Assembly: GCF_016583905.1 (NCBI RefSeq)
Contig: NZ_NRRY01000034.1
Coordinates: 1-54,757 of the forward strand
Direction of reading: 5' to 3'
Length of the DNA stretch: 54,757 bases
DNA from: Lamprobacter modestohalophilus
GTDB taxonomy: Bacteria; Pseudomonadota; Gammaproteobacteria; Chromatiales; Chromatiaceae
Shown here piece after piece: positions 18,146 to 28,583 of this stretch. Numbering within the stretch: position 1 is the stretch's first letter; each line of letters opens with the position of its first letter. The position numbers and the translations under genes are program-made. A model generated the notes under the pieces. It did no database searches. It was not told the origin of the DNA and saw only the letters and a program-made list of their open reading frames with translations.

Positions 18146-19480
18146 TTAAGTCCCCGAGCCGCTCGGCGACGGGTGCTGAAGGCCAGCTGATCGGGTTTGG
18201 GCTAAAGAAGGTCTTGTCTGATGTCCTGTCGGACGGCTGCGCCCGAGGACGCTGCGCTGATAGCGCCGCCATAATAGCCAGGCCATGAGCAGCAGCCCGA
18301 GCGTGGCCGCGATCCAAGGAAAATAGGCGACCAACCAAGGTTGCTCGGGGACTGACGCCATTGGCGCTTGGCCGCTGTTGGTGTTCAGCTCACCGTCGGG
18401 TCCGTCACGACGCCAGTCTGGGGCGGGACGGCGCGAGGCTGACTCGAATTCTGCGACCTGAAGCTGCCATTCAGGCGTGCTTGCCTGCTCCCAGCGTTGG
18501 GTGTCGACATTCCACCAGTCGAGGGTGACGGCGGGCAGTTGGTAGAGACCAGTCTCGGGGCTGCTGAGGGTGATACGCTCGGTGCGATATCCGGTCACGC
18601 TGTCTGGTCCGCGCTTGTTCCAGAGCCTTGGCACGTCTTCGCGCACCTGCAGCGGAAACGGGATCGAGGGGCGAATCGGCGGCAGATCTTCGGCGCGCAG
18701 CCCAACGGCCTCGATGGTCAGCATGCGCTCGATGACCTGACCGGGCGCTAGACGCACCGAGCTTGCGCCGGCCTCGCTCAGGTTCAGCGCCGTTGCTGGA
18801 AGCCAAGCACTGTCTGCTACGGCATCAGAGGATCGCGGTTGCGCCGGTCGAACCTCAATGCTCAGGGCCTCGGAGCGAAGTGCCTCGGGTGCGTCAGCAC
18901 CGGGGCGCCAGGCTGAATAGATCGACGGAGGGATCTCGAGGCGGCCGGCGCTGCGAGGAAACAGCGCATAGCGACGCTCAATGATCCAGCGCTCGCGCAG
19001 GCTGTCGGTGCCATTGCTGCTGGCGTTGCTGTTGCTGTTGCTACCGTTGCTGCTGCTATCGGTGCTGCCACTGCTGCTTTCGGAACTGGCGCTGTCTCTG
19101 GGGCGATCAGTGTTGCCGGCACTATTGGTGCTGCCGGCATTGCGAGTGATCCGGCGTTCTTCTCCCAGGATCAGGAGGTCAACGACGTCGATGCTCGGCG
19201 CGATCAGCCGACCCGGTGGTAGCGGGCCGTCACCGATGACGAGAACGCGCAGGACGATCTGCTGACCGACCACGATTTGCTGTCGGTCGGTGCTGGCTTC
19301 GACTTGGATCTGCTCGGCCAGCGGCGGGCTTGTGTTGATGGCCTGAGGGTCGGCGGCCCGGGCACCTGAGTCGGCGGTTGATGTTGGCAGCCCTTGCGCG
19401 GTCGTCGCTGTGGTCCAGCACATCAACAACGCAGCGATTGATCCTGTCGCCCAGCGCCACTTGGTCGACTGGCGCTTCAT
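18146..19480 (-). CDS. batD: BatD-like membrane-anchored protein
   Basis: BatD proteins belong to Bat (Bacteroides aerotolerance-like) systems and carry periplasmic beta-rich domains. Here a signal peptide (ATGSIAALLMCWTTATTAQG) leads to a first beta domain (IQVEASTDRQQIVVGQQIVLRVLV), a second (RLAPGQVIERMLTIEAVGL), and a third ending GLYQLPAVTLDWWNVDTQRWEQAS, followed by a membrane helix (FPWIAATLGLLLMAWLLW). A Ser/Asn/Gly-rich insert of ~45 residues (about 18985-19140) is repeat-derived. It overlaps bciB by 4 bp (ATGA). The batA, batB and MoxR genes usually found alongside are not in the window. Confidence 0.75.
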   Translation of the reverse strand: MKRQSTKWRWATGSIAALLMCWTTATTAQGLPTSTADSGARAADPQAINTSPPLAEQIQVEASTDRQQIVVGQQIVLRVLVIGDGPLPPGRLIAPSIDVVDLLILGEERRITRNAGSTNSAGNTDRPRDSASSESSSGSTDSSSNGSNSNSNASSNGTDSLRERWIIERRYALFPRSAGRLEIPPSIYSAWRPGADAPEALRSEALSIEVRPAQPRSSDAVADSAWLPATALNLSEAGASSVRLAPGQVIERMLTIEAVGLRAEDLPPIRPSIPFPLQVREDVPRLWNKRGPDSVTGYRTERITLSSPETGLYQLPAVTLDWWNVDTQRWEQASTPEWQLQVAEFESASRRPAPDWRRDGPDGELNTNSGQAPMASVPEQPWLVAYFPWIAATLGLLLMAWLLWRRYQRSVLGRSRPTGHQTRPSLAQTRSAGLQHPSPSGSGT

Positions 19481-20817
19481 GCGTCGGCTCGAGCCTCGCC
19501 GCTGCGGCGCTCAGTGGCTGCGGTTGGTCTTGGCGCCAATGGCCGGCCGAAGGTCTCAGCGTAGTCGTCTGCATAGGGTGCGAGCGCCCGGTAGACATGA
19601 GCGGGCACGATGCGCTGCTCGAAACGGCCGAAACGCTCACGCACATGCTGCAGGTTGCGAAACAGCTTCATCTCGATGATGGCGCGGGCGAACTCGAGCC
19701 CGCGCGGTCCCCGGTTGCGCTGCAGCCAGGCGATCAGCATGCGAATCGGTTTGGGTGGCTTACCGGGCGGCTTTGCTAGCATCTGCAGGTAGCGCGGCAT
19801 ACCGCGGCGGCGATCGCCGGCGCTGCTTGCGGGCTGGAACTCGAGGTCTGGCCGTAGCATCTCCAGCAGCGCTTCGCCGCGCTCGGTCCGCGCCAGCACC
19901 CATTGCCAGCTCAGTGGGGCACCCATGTAGCCGATGGTGATGTCGGCAAGGCTGTTGGGATAGTCGAAGCAGGACAGGCAGGCCGAGGGGAAGACGCCGT
20001 CGAGCTTGTCCATCGGGAAGTCGATGAAGTTGAGCTGCTCGATGTGGCCGTCCTCATGGCGCATCTTCAGGCTGAAGTCCTGCATGAACTCGTAGTGGAC
20101 GATGGTCTGCGGCGACTTGGAGACCTGGTCCAAGAAATAGACCAAATCGGGATAGGCGACGTTATCGCTGCAGGGGATGCCGATCACATCGAGCCGCTTG
20201 AGGCCAAGCTCGGCCTCGAGCTGCGGCTGGGCCGCGCGCAGCATGTGCACCTGGCAGCTGGTGCCGATGAAGGCGAGACGCTTGACGCCGCTGGCGCGGA
20301 CCTCATCGAGCAACGCGAGGTTGGGCGAGAGGGCCGGTTTGTTGCCGGCACTGGCGCGCACCTCATCGGGCGTGCGGGCGAGGATCGGGCGCGGCGCAAA
20401 GCGGGTGCCAGGCATGGTGGCAGCGGTGATCACGGCCTCGACCTCATCGCGCTCGAGCAGCCGTGCCCCGAGCGTGGTGACCATGCCTGACCATTGCGCG
20501 CCCGGCACCGGTGGTTTCATGCGCGCGATCTGCATGTCGCGATAGACGCCGAAGCGCAGTTCGTCGCCGTCGTGACGGTGACGCCCAAACAGCCGCTGCT
20601 CTAGGGCCTCGGTCTGGTTGCGCACGAAGACGCAGGTGCGCGCCATCTCCGGCTTCAGGAAGCTGTCGCAGAGTCCGCAGTCGCTGCACAGCTTCGGCCG
20701 CCCGGCCAGACGTGCATCACGGCTGAGCAGCGTCGTCTCGCGCAGGCCTTTGGAGGGGCCGTCGCCCAGCAGTTCAGGGTCGAGGTCTTGGAAGGCAGCA
20801 GCGGGCTGTTCAGACAT
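19477..20817 (-). CDS. bciB: 3,8-divinyl chlorophyllide 8-vinyl reductase, BciB type
   Basis: BciB is an iron-sulfur flavoprotein of the FrhB-like family that reduces the 8-vinyl group of divinyl (bacterio)chlorophyll precursors. The 446-residue protein has LCSDCGLCDSF near residue 43, GAQWSGMVTTL, NKPALSPNLALLDEV, IGIPCSDNV, the strongly BciB-like TIVHYEFMQDFSLKMRHEDG, and SACLSCFDYPNSLADITIGYMGAP. This pattern closely follows the cyanobacterial/green-sulfur BciB, not just generic FrhB. Its presence implies a phototrophic host. It is followed by batD with a 4-bp overlap. No clear TGT-N12-ACA photosynthesis operator was seen upstream. Confidence 0.85.
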   Translation of the reverse strand: MSEQPAAAFQDLDPELLGDGPSKGLRETTLLSRDARLAGRPKLCSDCGLCDSFLKPEMARTCVFVRNQTEALEQRLFGRHRHDGDELRFGVYRDMQIARMKPPVPGAQWSGMVTTLGARLLERDEVEAVITAATMPGTRFAPRPILARTPDEVRASAGNKPALSPNLALLDEVRASGVKRLAFIGTSCQVHMLRAAQPQLEAELGLKRLDVIGIPCSDNVAYPDLVYFLDQVSKSPQTIVHYEFMQDFSLKMRHEDGHIEQLNFIDFPMDKLDGVFPSACLSCFDYPNSLADITIGYMGAPLSWQWVLARTERGEALLEMLRPDLEFQPASSAGDRRRGMPRYLQMLAKPPGKPPKPIRMLIAWLQRNRGPRGLEFARAIIEMKLFRNLQHVRERFGRFEQRIVPAHVYRALAPYADDYAETFGRPLAPRPTAATERRSGEARADA

Positions 20818-20930
20818 TGCAGAGAGGCCGATGGTCAGGGCGGTGATAAAGGGTGCCTTGTTGTACCCCCGAGACGCTGCGTCTGAGTATGCGTTAAGTC
20901 AGCCCAAGCCCGCATCCACGTTTTCACCAG

Positions 20931-21011
20931 CCACTCGCCACTCACCACTCACCACTCATCACTCATCACTCATCACTCATCACTCATCACTCATCACTCA
21001 TCACTCACCAC
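20931..21011. repeat. Heptamer tandem repeat (atcactc) behind recJ
   Basis: About eleven copies of a 7-bp unit (CATCACT/CACCACT variants) abut the recJ stop codon and lie in the gap upstream of bciB. The unit is too short and too regular for a CRISPR. It has no coding sense on either strand. Confidence 0.85.
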
Positions 21012-22997
21012 TCATTCGGCAATCGGCACCAGCTGCTCAATCAGCAGCTGCGGGCTGCGCAGGCCGCGGTAGTCGTTCACATCAAGGCGGTAGGCGATCT
21101 GGGCCCGGGTGGCTCCGCGCGGATGCTGGTCGGCAAGGTTGAAGCCGATCGCCTCGATGGGCGGGCCCTGGGCTGGCCGTGCGCGGAGCTTGAGGTGGCG
21201 GTCTTTGAGCAGGCGCGGGGCGCTGATCTCGAACTGGCCGTCGAACAGCGGTTCGCTGAAGCCTTTTCCCCAAGGCGCGGCGAGGCGCAGGGTCTCGGCA
21301 GTGGGCAGGGTCAGCAGCGCTGGGCCGAGGGCGCCGTCGGAGTGCAGCACCGGGGTTGCTGGCTCGGGTCCGAGCGCCTCGCTGACCGCGTCGGCAAAGG
21401 CCTGCTTGAACGGCTCAAGGGCTTCACGCGGGAGACTTAGACCGGCGGCCATGGCATGTCCGCCGAAGCGGGTGATGAGTCCGGGATGGGCATGATCGAC
21501 GGCGGCCAGGCAGTCGCGCAGATGCAGCCCCTCGATGGAGCGCGCGGAGCCCTTGAGCAGGCCGTCGCCGCCGACAGCAAAGGCGATCACCGGGCGTTGG
21601 CAACGCTCACGCACGCGCGCGGCGAGGATGCCGACGACGCCCTCGTGCCAGTCTTCGGCGAACAGGCAGAGGCCGGCCTCGAGTCCGCCTGTGCGGATTC
21701 CGCCTGCGCGAGTGGTGCTCGCTCGCTCCGAGTGTTCACCTGCGGGCCGATCAGCATGCCTAGCGCCGGCGCCATCGGCGCTCCCGGCGTCGGCGTTTGC
21801 TTCGTTTGCATGCTTTGCATCGGCATTCGCTGCATCGGAGTCGCCCGTCTCGACCGCGAGCGTTAGGTCCTGTTCGGCGAGGATCTCGGCGATGAGGCGC
21901 TCGGCGTCGAGGCCCATGCTGTGGGTGAGGGCGCGGCGTTCTTGGTTGAGGGCCTGCAGCCGCTGGGCAAGGTGCATCGCCTCGATTGGCTTATCGGTGA
22001 CCAGGCAGGCGATGCCGGCACTCATGTCCTCGAGACGACCGGCGGCATTCAGGCGCGGTGCGGCGGCAAAGCCGAGATCGCGGGCGCTAGTGCGCGTTAG
22101 ATCGACACCAGCGATCTCGAGCAGCGCGCGCAGACCCGGTCGGCAATGCCCGGCGCGGATGCGGCGTAGACCCTGTTCCACCAGGATGCGGTTATTGGCA
22201 TCGAGCGTCACGACATCGGCGACGGTGCCAAGGGCCACCAGATCAAGCAGCTCGGCGAGGTTGGGCTCGCTGCGATGACCCTGGAACCAGCCACGCCGAC
22301 GCAGTTCAGCGCGGGTGGCGATGAGCAGGTAGAACATGACCCCAACCCCGGCCAGGTGCTTGCTGGGGAAGGGGCAGCCGGGCTGATTGGGGTTGACCAA
22401 GGCGGCGGCCTCGGGCAGCTCGGGACCAGGCAGGTGGTGGTCGGTAATCAACACCGGCAGGCCGAGCGCGCGCGCGCGCTCAAGCCCAGCATGGCTGGCG
22501 ATGCCATTGTCGACGGTGATGATCAGATCGGGCCGGCGCTCGGCCGCGATATCGACGACAGCGGGGCTGAGGCCGTAGCCTTGGGCGAAGCGGCTCGGCA
22601 CAAGAAAATCGAGCGGGCCGGCGCCGAGCGCGCGCAGGCCGAGCATGGCCACCGCGGTGCCCGTCGCACCATCGGCATCATAATCGCCGACGATGAGCAG
22701 TTGACGCTGGGCTTGGATGTGATCGGCAAGCAAGGCGGCAGCGGGATCGATGCCGAGCAGCTGGTTGACCGGATGTAGGGCGCTGAGGCGATGATCTAGG
22801 CCGCCGTCGAGCCCGCGATGGTGGTAGAGCCGCGTGAGCAGTTCGTCGAGCCGGTGCAGGGGCTGTTCGGCGCCTGGCGGACGTTGGATCGGGCGGATTG
22901 GAACTTGAGGCGAGGTCGGCGTTGTGCCTGCGCGTTGGGTACGGCTGCGAGCGGGACTGGGCCGAGTGGGATTGGGCGACGGGTTGGAAGCTGACAT
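21012..22997 (-). CDS. recJ: Single-stranded-DNA-specific 5'-3' exonuclease RecJ
   Basis: RecJ acts in recombinational and mismatch repair in the cytosol. The 661-residue protein has the DHH phosphoesterase motifs: VGDYDADGATGTAVA, LIITVDNGIASH, LITDHHLPGPELP; then VGTVADVVTLDANNR, and the DHHA1 motif TRFGGHAMAAGLSL. An Ala/Asp/Asn/His-rich insert of ~55 residues (about 21690-21850) splits the middle region; such inserts are not usual and look repeat-derived. The first ~30 residues are Ser/Pro/Arg-rich and may be dispensable. It stands alone on the minus strand, and its stop codon touches a heptamer repeat. Confidence 0.95.
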   Translation of the reverse strand: MSASNPSPNPTRPSPARSRTQRAGTTPTSPQVPIRPIQRPPGAEQPLHRLDELLTRLYHHRGLDGGLDHRLSALHPVNQLLGIDPAAALLADHIQAQRQLLIVGDYDADGATGTAVAMLGLRALGAGPLDFLVPSRFAQGYGLSPAVVDIAAERRPDLIITVDNGIASHAGLERARALGLPVLITDHHLPGPELPEAAALVNPNQPGCPFPSKHLAGVGVMFYLLIATRAELRRRGWFQGHRSEPNLAELLDLVALGTVADVVTLDANNRILVEQGLRRIRAGHCRPGLRALLEIAGVDLTRTSARDLGFAAAPRLNAAGRLEDMSAGIACLVTDKPIEAMHLAQRLQALNQERRALTHSMGLDAERLIAEILAEQDLTLAVETGDSDAANADAKHANEANADAGSADGAGARHADRPAGEHSERASTTRAGGIRTGGLEAGLCLFAEDWHEGVVGILAARVRERCQRPVIAFAVGGDGLLKGSARSIEGLHLRDCLAAVDHAHPGLITRFGGHAMAAGLSLPREALEPFKQAFADAVSEALGPEPATPVLHSDGALGPALLTLPTAETLRLAAPWGKGFSEPLFDGQFEISAPRLLKDRHLKLRARPAQGPPIEAIGFNLADQHPRGATRAQIAYRLDVNDYRGLRSPQLLIEQLVPIAE

Positions 22998-23177
22998 GGC
23001 CTGGCGAGACTAGCATGAAGCGCCTAACGGACCTAGCGCGTCGCCACCCGGACGATGAGGCGCTTGTTCAATAATGACTCGATGTCGTCGAGGTCCAAGA
23101 TGGCGTTGCCGTGCGCGGTCGCTGATGCTTCGGCATTGAAGCTTGCACCGCAGGGACTCAGTAGCCACTTTTACATC

Positions 23178-24236
<1,059 letters not shown>

Positions 24237-24276
24237 CGGGCAAGCTCAATGGTTTCACGACTCGCGTGCCGTACTC

Positions 24277-24361
24277 CTTAGTGGCTGTCCATTTTCTACT
24301 TACCGATGATCGCTCAACACTGGCCTTAAAATCGGGAAGAAGTTAATGGACACTTTCTTAG
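24277..24361 (+). repeat. MITE-like element, copy B
   Basis: CTTAG-TGG-CTGTCCAT at the left end and ATGGACAC-TTT-CTTAG at the right form imperfect terminal inverted repeats. The 69-bp core (24285-24353) aligns with copy A (4849-4944, opposite strand). It lies 30 bp ahead of the hepT/mntA pair and could influence its expression. Confidence 0.6.
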
Positions 24362-24391
24362 TAGACGGCCCTCCATTGTAGGCAAACCTTC

Positions 24392-24787
24392 ATGGACATC
24401 GAACGTCTGAACGAACGCATCGCGGATTTTCTCAAAGGCGTCTACCAACTCGAGCGGGCGGTGGCTCAGCCCTTCGATGAGTTCACGCGCGATGCCACGA
24501 TACAACGCTTCGAATTCTGCTATGAGCTGGCTTGGAAGATGCTGAAACTGAGGCTAGAGCAGGAGGGGATCAGCGCGCTTACCCCAAGACAGGCGTTGCG
24601 AGAGGCGCTGCAGGCGGCGCTGATCGGGGATGGGAATGTTTGGAGCGAGATTCAGCGCTATCGAAATCTGACCAGCCATACTTACGATGAACGCTTGGCC
24701 AATGAGGTCTATGCCTTTATCGCCGACACGGCCTTGGTACGATTTCAGACCCTGGCGCGGGAGGCTGAAGCTTGGAAGACCCGATGA
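24392..24787 (+). CDS. hepT: HepT-like HEPN-domain toxin (HI0074 family)
   Basis: This is the HEPN member of a HEPN/MNT toxin-antitoxin pair; the family includes RNases neutralised by AMP transfer from MNT partners. The 131-residue helical protein starts MDIERLNERIADFLKGVYQLERAVAQPFDEFTRDATIQRFEFCYELAWKML (typical HI0074 substrate-binding fold). It has the motif RNLTSHTY, a perfect RX4HXY, which in studied HepT proteins holds the catalytic and the modified Tyr residues. The stop overlaps the mntA start as ATGA, so the two are translationally coupled. Confidence 0.88.
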   Translation: MDIERLNERIADFLKGVYQLERAVAQPFDEFTRDATIQRFEFCYELAWKMLKLRLEQEGISALTPRQALREALQAALIGDGNVWSEIQRYRNLTSHTYDERLANEVYAFIADTALVRFQTLAREAEAWKTR

Positions 24788-25077
24788 CATTCGGCCTGTC
24801 CGACCGTATCCGCGCCGATTTTAGCGGTGTTTTCGAACGCTATCCTGAGGTCGAGAAGGTGCTGATCTTTGGTTCGCGCGCCAAGGGGAATGCTCGGCCG
24901 GGCTCAGACATCGATCTTGCCGTGATCGCGCCACGCATGAGCGATGCCGAATTCGCTCGTCTCTGGAATCAGATTGAAGATCTGCCGCTGGTCTTTAAGG
25001 TCGATCTGCTGCATTGGGACCGTCTTGCGAATCAACGACTGAAAGACAAGATCTTGCTCGAAGGCTGCCCGTTCTAG
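24784..25077 (+). CDS. mntA: MntA-like minimal nucleotidyltransferase antitoxin
   Basis: A 97-residue minimal nucleotidyltransferase. The active-site motif GSRAKGNARPGSDIDLAV fits GSX10DXD exactly, and a third acidic residue is in FKVDLLHWD. In characterised systems this enzyme adds AMP to the Tyr of HepT and silences it. ATG 24784 overlaps the hepT stop by 4 bp and is preferred over a TTG at 24772. The pair sits alone next to a MITE-like element, as expected of a mobile accessory module. Confidence 0.88.
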   Translation: MTFGLSDRIRADFSGVFERYPEVEKVLIFGSRAKGNARPGSDIDLAVIAPRMSDAEFARLWNQIEDLPLVFKVDLLHWDRLANQRLKDKILLEGCPF

Positions 25078-25164
25078 GAAGGAACCGCAGCATCGTCGGA
25101 TGCTGCAAGCGGTGAGCTGAACGCCTTGGGTGATGGGTGCACGGCGTGTTGAGTTGCGCTATCG

Positions 25165-26559
25165 CTATCGCTTGCGCTTGGCGAAAGCCCGCAGTCGTCC
25201 GCGCTTCTGGCGCTGGCGCGGTGTTAGCTCGTTCTTGCGGCCGGCGAAGGGGTTGACGCCGCTCTTCAGCTCTAGGCGCAGCGGCGTGCCTTGTAACCGG
25301 AGTGCATCGCGCAGGCGTTTGATCAGGTAGCGCTGATAGCTCTCGGGTAGGGCTTCGGTCTGGTTGCCGTGGATGACGATGATCGGTGGGTTGCGCCCGC
25401 CTTGGTGTGCATAGCGCAGCTTGATCCGGCGCCCATGCACCAAGGGTGGTGAATGTTCTTGCACCGCATCCTCGAGCAGCCTGGTCAGCAGCGGCGTTGG
25501 CAGGGTACGCATCGCGCTCTCGTAAGCCCGATCGGCGGCCTCCAGCAACAGCCCGACCCCGCTGCCATGCAGCGCTGAGATCAGGTGCTGCTCGGCAAAG
25601 CCGAGGAAAGGCAGTCGGCGCTCGATTGCTGACTTCAGTGCTGCGCGAGCGTCGGGCGTGAGGCCGTCCCACTTGTTCACCGCCACCACCAGCGCCCTGC
25701 CGCTGTCGATGAGATGCGCGGCTAGGGTCGCATCTTGCTCGCCGATTCCGGCATGGGCGTCCAATACCAGGATGGCGACATGGCAGGCTTCGATTGCCTG
25801 CAGCGTCTTGACCACGCTGAAGTGCTCGACCGGCTCGTTGATGCGCGCGCGGCGTCGCATGCCGGCGGTATCGATCAGCTTATAGTGCCGCTCGCCAATG
25901 GCGAATGGGATCTCGATGCTATCGCGTGTGGTTCCGGGGCTGTCGAAGACGACGACGCGCTCCTCGCCCAAGAGCCGATTGATCAAGGTCGACTTGCCGG
26001 CATTCGGTCGGCCGACCACCGCGACCCGGATCGCGGCCTGATCCTCTTCTGTGGGCTCTGCGTCTTCCGCAGCCGGTAGCGCTTCGAGCACCCGCGTCAT
26101 CAGCGCCGAGACGCCGCGGCCCTGGATGGCGGCGATCGGCTGTGGGTCGCCGAGGCCGAGCTGGTGCAGCTCAGCGGCGGCCAGGTTCCAATCCAAGTGG
26201 TCGACCTTGTTCGCGACCAGGGTCACTGGCTTGCCGGTGCGTCGCAGCTCGGCGGCGATCTCGATATCGCCGGGGGTGGTGCCATCGCGCGTATCGACCA
26301 AGAACAGCAGCTGATCGGCCTCACCGATGGCCACGCGAACCTGCTGCTCGCTGAGCGCCTGAATGCCGTCACCGCCGCTGATGCCGCCGGTGTCGACCAC
26401 CACATAAGGTCTCGGCCCGATGCGGCCGATGCCGTACTGGCGGTCGCGTGTCAGCCCGGGGAAGTCTGCGACCAGGGCATCGCGCGTTCGGGTGAGTCGA
26501 TTGAACAGCGTCGACTTGCCGACGTTCGGCCGACCCAGCAAGGCGATGACCGGTAGCAT
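25165..26559 (-). CDS. der: Ribosome-assembly GTPase Der (EngA)
   Basis: Der is a double-GTPase needed for 50S subunit maturation. Both G domains are intact: [13 protein letters not shown] and NKVD in the first; [17 protein letters not shown] and NKWD in the second. A KH-like C-terminal domain follows ([20 protein letters not shown]..., [11 protein letters not shown]), ending in the basic tail [17 protein letters not shown]. The family-typical start [16 protein letters not shown] is the ATG at 26559. It is last in the ndk-to-der block, just after bamB. Confidence 0.97.
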   Translation of the reverse strand: MLPVIALLGRPNVGKSTLFNRLTRTRDALVADFPGLTRDRQYGIGRIGPRPYVVVDTGGISGGDGIQALSEQQVRVAIGEADQLLFLVDTRDGTTPGDIEIAAELRRTGKPVTLVANKVDHLDWNLAAAELHQLGLGDPQPIAAIQGRGVSALMTRVLEALPAAEDAEPTEEDQAAIRVAVVGRPNAGKSTLINRLLGEERVVVFDSPGTTRDSIEIPFAIGERHYKLIDTAGMRRRARINEPVEHFSVVKTLQAIEACHVAILVLDAHAGIGEQDATLAAHLIDSGRALVVAVNKWDGLTPDARAALKSAIERRLPFLGFAEQHLISALHGSGVGLLLEAADRAYESAMRTLPTPLLTRLLEDAVQEHSPPLVHGRRIKLRYAHQGGRNPPIIVIHGNQTEALPESYQRYLIKRLRDALRLQGTPLRLELKSGVNPFAGRKNELTPRQRQKRGRLRAFAKRKR

Positions 26560-26564
26560 GGCGG

Positions 26565-27911
26565 TCAACCCTGGTGGCCAGACGATGCTGAAGACGCCCT
26601 AGCCACTCCTGGCAACGCCTGAGCCTCGGTTCCTGATCCGACCTGAGCGTTTGATGAGATGCTCGATAGGGTAGGCGCCATCTCAGACTGGCTCGCCTGA
26701 GCGGCTGTGCTTGACCCTGTGCCGGTGGCGCGCACCGCGGCAATGGTTCCATTATCCAGCTGCAGATAGAGCGTCTGACCAACGACCACCGGGGTTGAGG
26801 CGACTGCGGCCTTGGCCACGCGCACCCGCCCGAGCAAGCGGCCGTCGCGGCGCGAGACCCAATGCACGTAACCTTCGAGGTCGCCAACCGCTAGCGCGTT
26901 GCCGATCACGACGGGTGCGGTCAGCTGCCGATAGCGCAAGGCGTCTTGGCGCCAGCGTCCGGCGCCATCGGTTGGATCGGCCGCCCACAGCTGATCTTCG
27001 GAATCGGTGATATAGAGTGCCTCGGCGGTGGCCGCCAAGCCGGCGTGTGCGGAGAGCTCGCGTCGCCAGAGCACCGCACCGCTATTTATGTCGACGGAGG
27101 CCAGGTCGCCGTTGAAGCTTGCCACCAAGACCTGGCTGCCGAGCACGACGGGGTCGGTGTCGATGTCGGCGATGCGCTCGAGCTCGCTGCGGCCGCTGGG
27201 CGGCGAGACCACGACCTCCCAGATCGGCAGACCTTGGGCTGGATCGAGGTAGACCAGGCGACCGCTGGAGAGGCCGACGATGATCCCGTCGGGTCCGGCC
27301 GTGGGGCTACTGCTTCCGCGTAGGGTCAGGATCGGCGCCTGATAGCCGAAGCGCCAGCGCTCGCTGCCGTCATTGAGGTCGAGGCCATAGACGCTGTCGT
27401 CGATGGTGTGGACGACGACCAGATCACCGATGATGCGCGGCACGGAGAGAACCTCGCTGCCGAGCTGGGCGCGCCAGCGCTGGCTGCCATCGCGGGTCGA
27501 GAAGAGTAGCACCTCGCCGTTCGAAGAGCCGACCACCAGCCGGTCGCCATCGACATCCGGACCGCCGCTGAAGGGAATGCGCGTCTTGCGCTCCCAAACC
27601 ACGCGTCCATCAGCCGCGTTCAGCGCGCTGATGGTGCCGCTGTGATCCGCGGCATAGAGCCGATTGCCCGCCACTGTGGGGCGCAGACTGAGCGCGCGGC
27701 CATCGTTGCCCTTGCCAATGCGCGTCGTCCACAGGGTGCGCACCTGGACTTCTTGGGGTGCGGCTTTGGCGAGCTCGGTGGGCGGGTTGGGGTCTTTTTC
27801 GCGACCGAGGCCGATCCAGCCGAGACTGCCGCAACCCTGTAACAACAAGGCGCTAGCGAGGCTGACCAGGAGTGTCCGGCGTTGCATGCAAGAGGGGCGA
27901 TGCGCGTTCAT
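26565..27911 (-). CDS. bamB: Outer-membrane protein assembly lipoprotein BamB
   Basis: BamB is the beta-propeller lipoprotein of the BAM complex that inserts beta-barrel proteins into the outer membrane. The lipobox (SALLLQGC) follows a positively charged start; either ATG 27911 or ATG 27887 fits. The mature part has PQQ-type blades ([96 protein letters not shown]). The ~50-residue Ser/Ala/Gln-rich tail after the last blade is longer than usual. It lies between yfgM and der, the standard gammaproteobacterial order. Confidence 0.95.
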   Translation of the reverse strand: MNAHRPSCMQRRTLLVSLASALLLQGCGSLGWIGLGREKDPNPPTELAKAAPQEVQVRTLWTTRIGKGNDGRALSLRPTVAGNRLYAADHSGTISALNAADGRVVWERKTRIPFSGGPDVDGDRLVVGSSNGEVLLFSTRDGSQRWRAQLGSEVLSVPRIIGDLVVVHTIDDSVYGLDLNDGSERWRFGYQAPILTLRGSSSPTAGPDGIIVGLSSGRLVYLDPAQGLPIWEVVVSPPSGRSELERIADIDTDPVVLGSQVLVASFNGDLASVDINSGAVLWRRELSAHAGLAATAEALYITDSEDQLWAADPTDGAGRWRQDALRYRQLTAPVVIGNALAVGDLEGYVHWVSRRDGRLLGRVRVAKAAVASTPVVVGQTLYLQLDNGTIAAVRATGTGSSTAAQASQSEMAPTLSSISSNAQVGSGTEAQALPGVARASSASSGHQG

Positions 27912-27922
27912 GATGGCTCGGC

Positions 27923-28564
27923 TCAAGAAGCGGAGTGAGGCGCGGCCGGCAGATCTTGGAGCTTAAGCTCGATCAGCCGCGAGAGGCCCGCGTTGCCAGC
28001 GAGTGCGGCCTCATAGGCGGCACGCGCGTCGGCGGTTTCGCCCTTGGCGAGTGCGATGTCGCCGCGCAGACCGGCGAAGTCGGCGCTGAAGGCGCCGCCG
28101 TCATCGTGCTGCTCGATCACGGCCATGGCTTCGTCGAGCGCATGACTTGCAATCAAGACCTGCGCGAGGCGGAATGCGGCAAGCGTCGCCAGACTCGGGT
28201 CCGGGGCCTTGGAGATCGCAGAGCGCAGTGCCGTGGCGGCACCGTCGAGGTCATCCTGTTCGACGTGGACCTTGGCCAGCGCAAGATCGGCTAAGGCGGC
28301 ATAAGGCGTGCCGGCGTGCTCATCCGCCAAGGCTTCGGCCTGTTTGGCGGCTGATTCTGGCTGGCCACTGCTTGCGGTCATCAAGAGTTGCTCGAAGGCG
28401 AGCGAGGCGTTTTGGCCGACCTGATCCTGATGGTTGACCCAGGCGCGCCAGCCAAACACCGCGACCAGGCCGATGACGATACCGGCGACCACCGCGGTAC
28501 CGTTCTCCTTCCACCATTTTTTGATCGCTTCGACCTTTTCGTCGTCTGTGGTCAGCTCAGCCAT
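27923..28564 (-). CDS. yfgM: YfgM-like tetratricopeptide membrane protein (SecYEG ancillary)
   Basis: YfgM is a single-pass inner-membrane protein with periplasmic TPRs that links the SecYEG translocon to periplasmic chaperones. The 213-residue protein shows the family start (ELTTDDEKVEAIKKWWKENG), one helix (VVAGIVIGLVAVFGWRAWV), and TPR-like helices (AALADLALAKVHVEQDDLDGAATALRSAISKAPDPSLATLAAFRLAQVL). GAGG lies 7 bp upstream of the ATG. It sits between hisS and bamB as in Escherichia and relatives. Confidence 0.93.
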   Translation of the reverse strand: MAELTTDDEKVEAIKKWWKENGTAVVAGIVIGLVAVFGWRAWVNHQDQVGQNASLAFEQLLMTASSGQPESAAKQAEALADEHAGTPYAALADLALAKVHVEQDDLDGAATALRSAISKAPDPSLATLAAFRLAQVLIASHALDEAMAVIEQHDDGGAFSADFAGLRGDIALAKGETADARAAYEAALAGNAGLSRLIELKLQDLPAAPHSAS

Positions 28565-28583
28565 GGGAATCCTCGGTCAATGC

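Noticed and set aside
20931-21011. Regular repeats that could suggest a CRISPR array
   Set aside because: The unit is 7 bp and contiguous with no spacers, so it is a simple tandem repeat.
23055-23177. Longer start for the lipoprotein hydrolase
   Set aside because: It would place ~41 unrelated residues ahead of a clean lipoprotein signal, which must be N-terminal to work.
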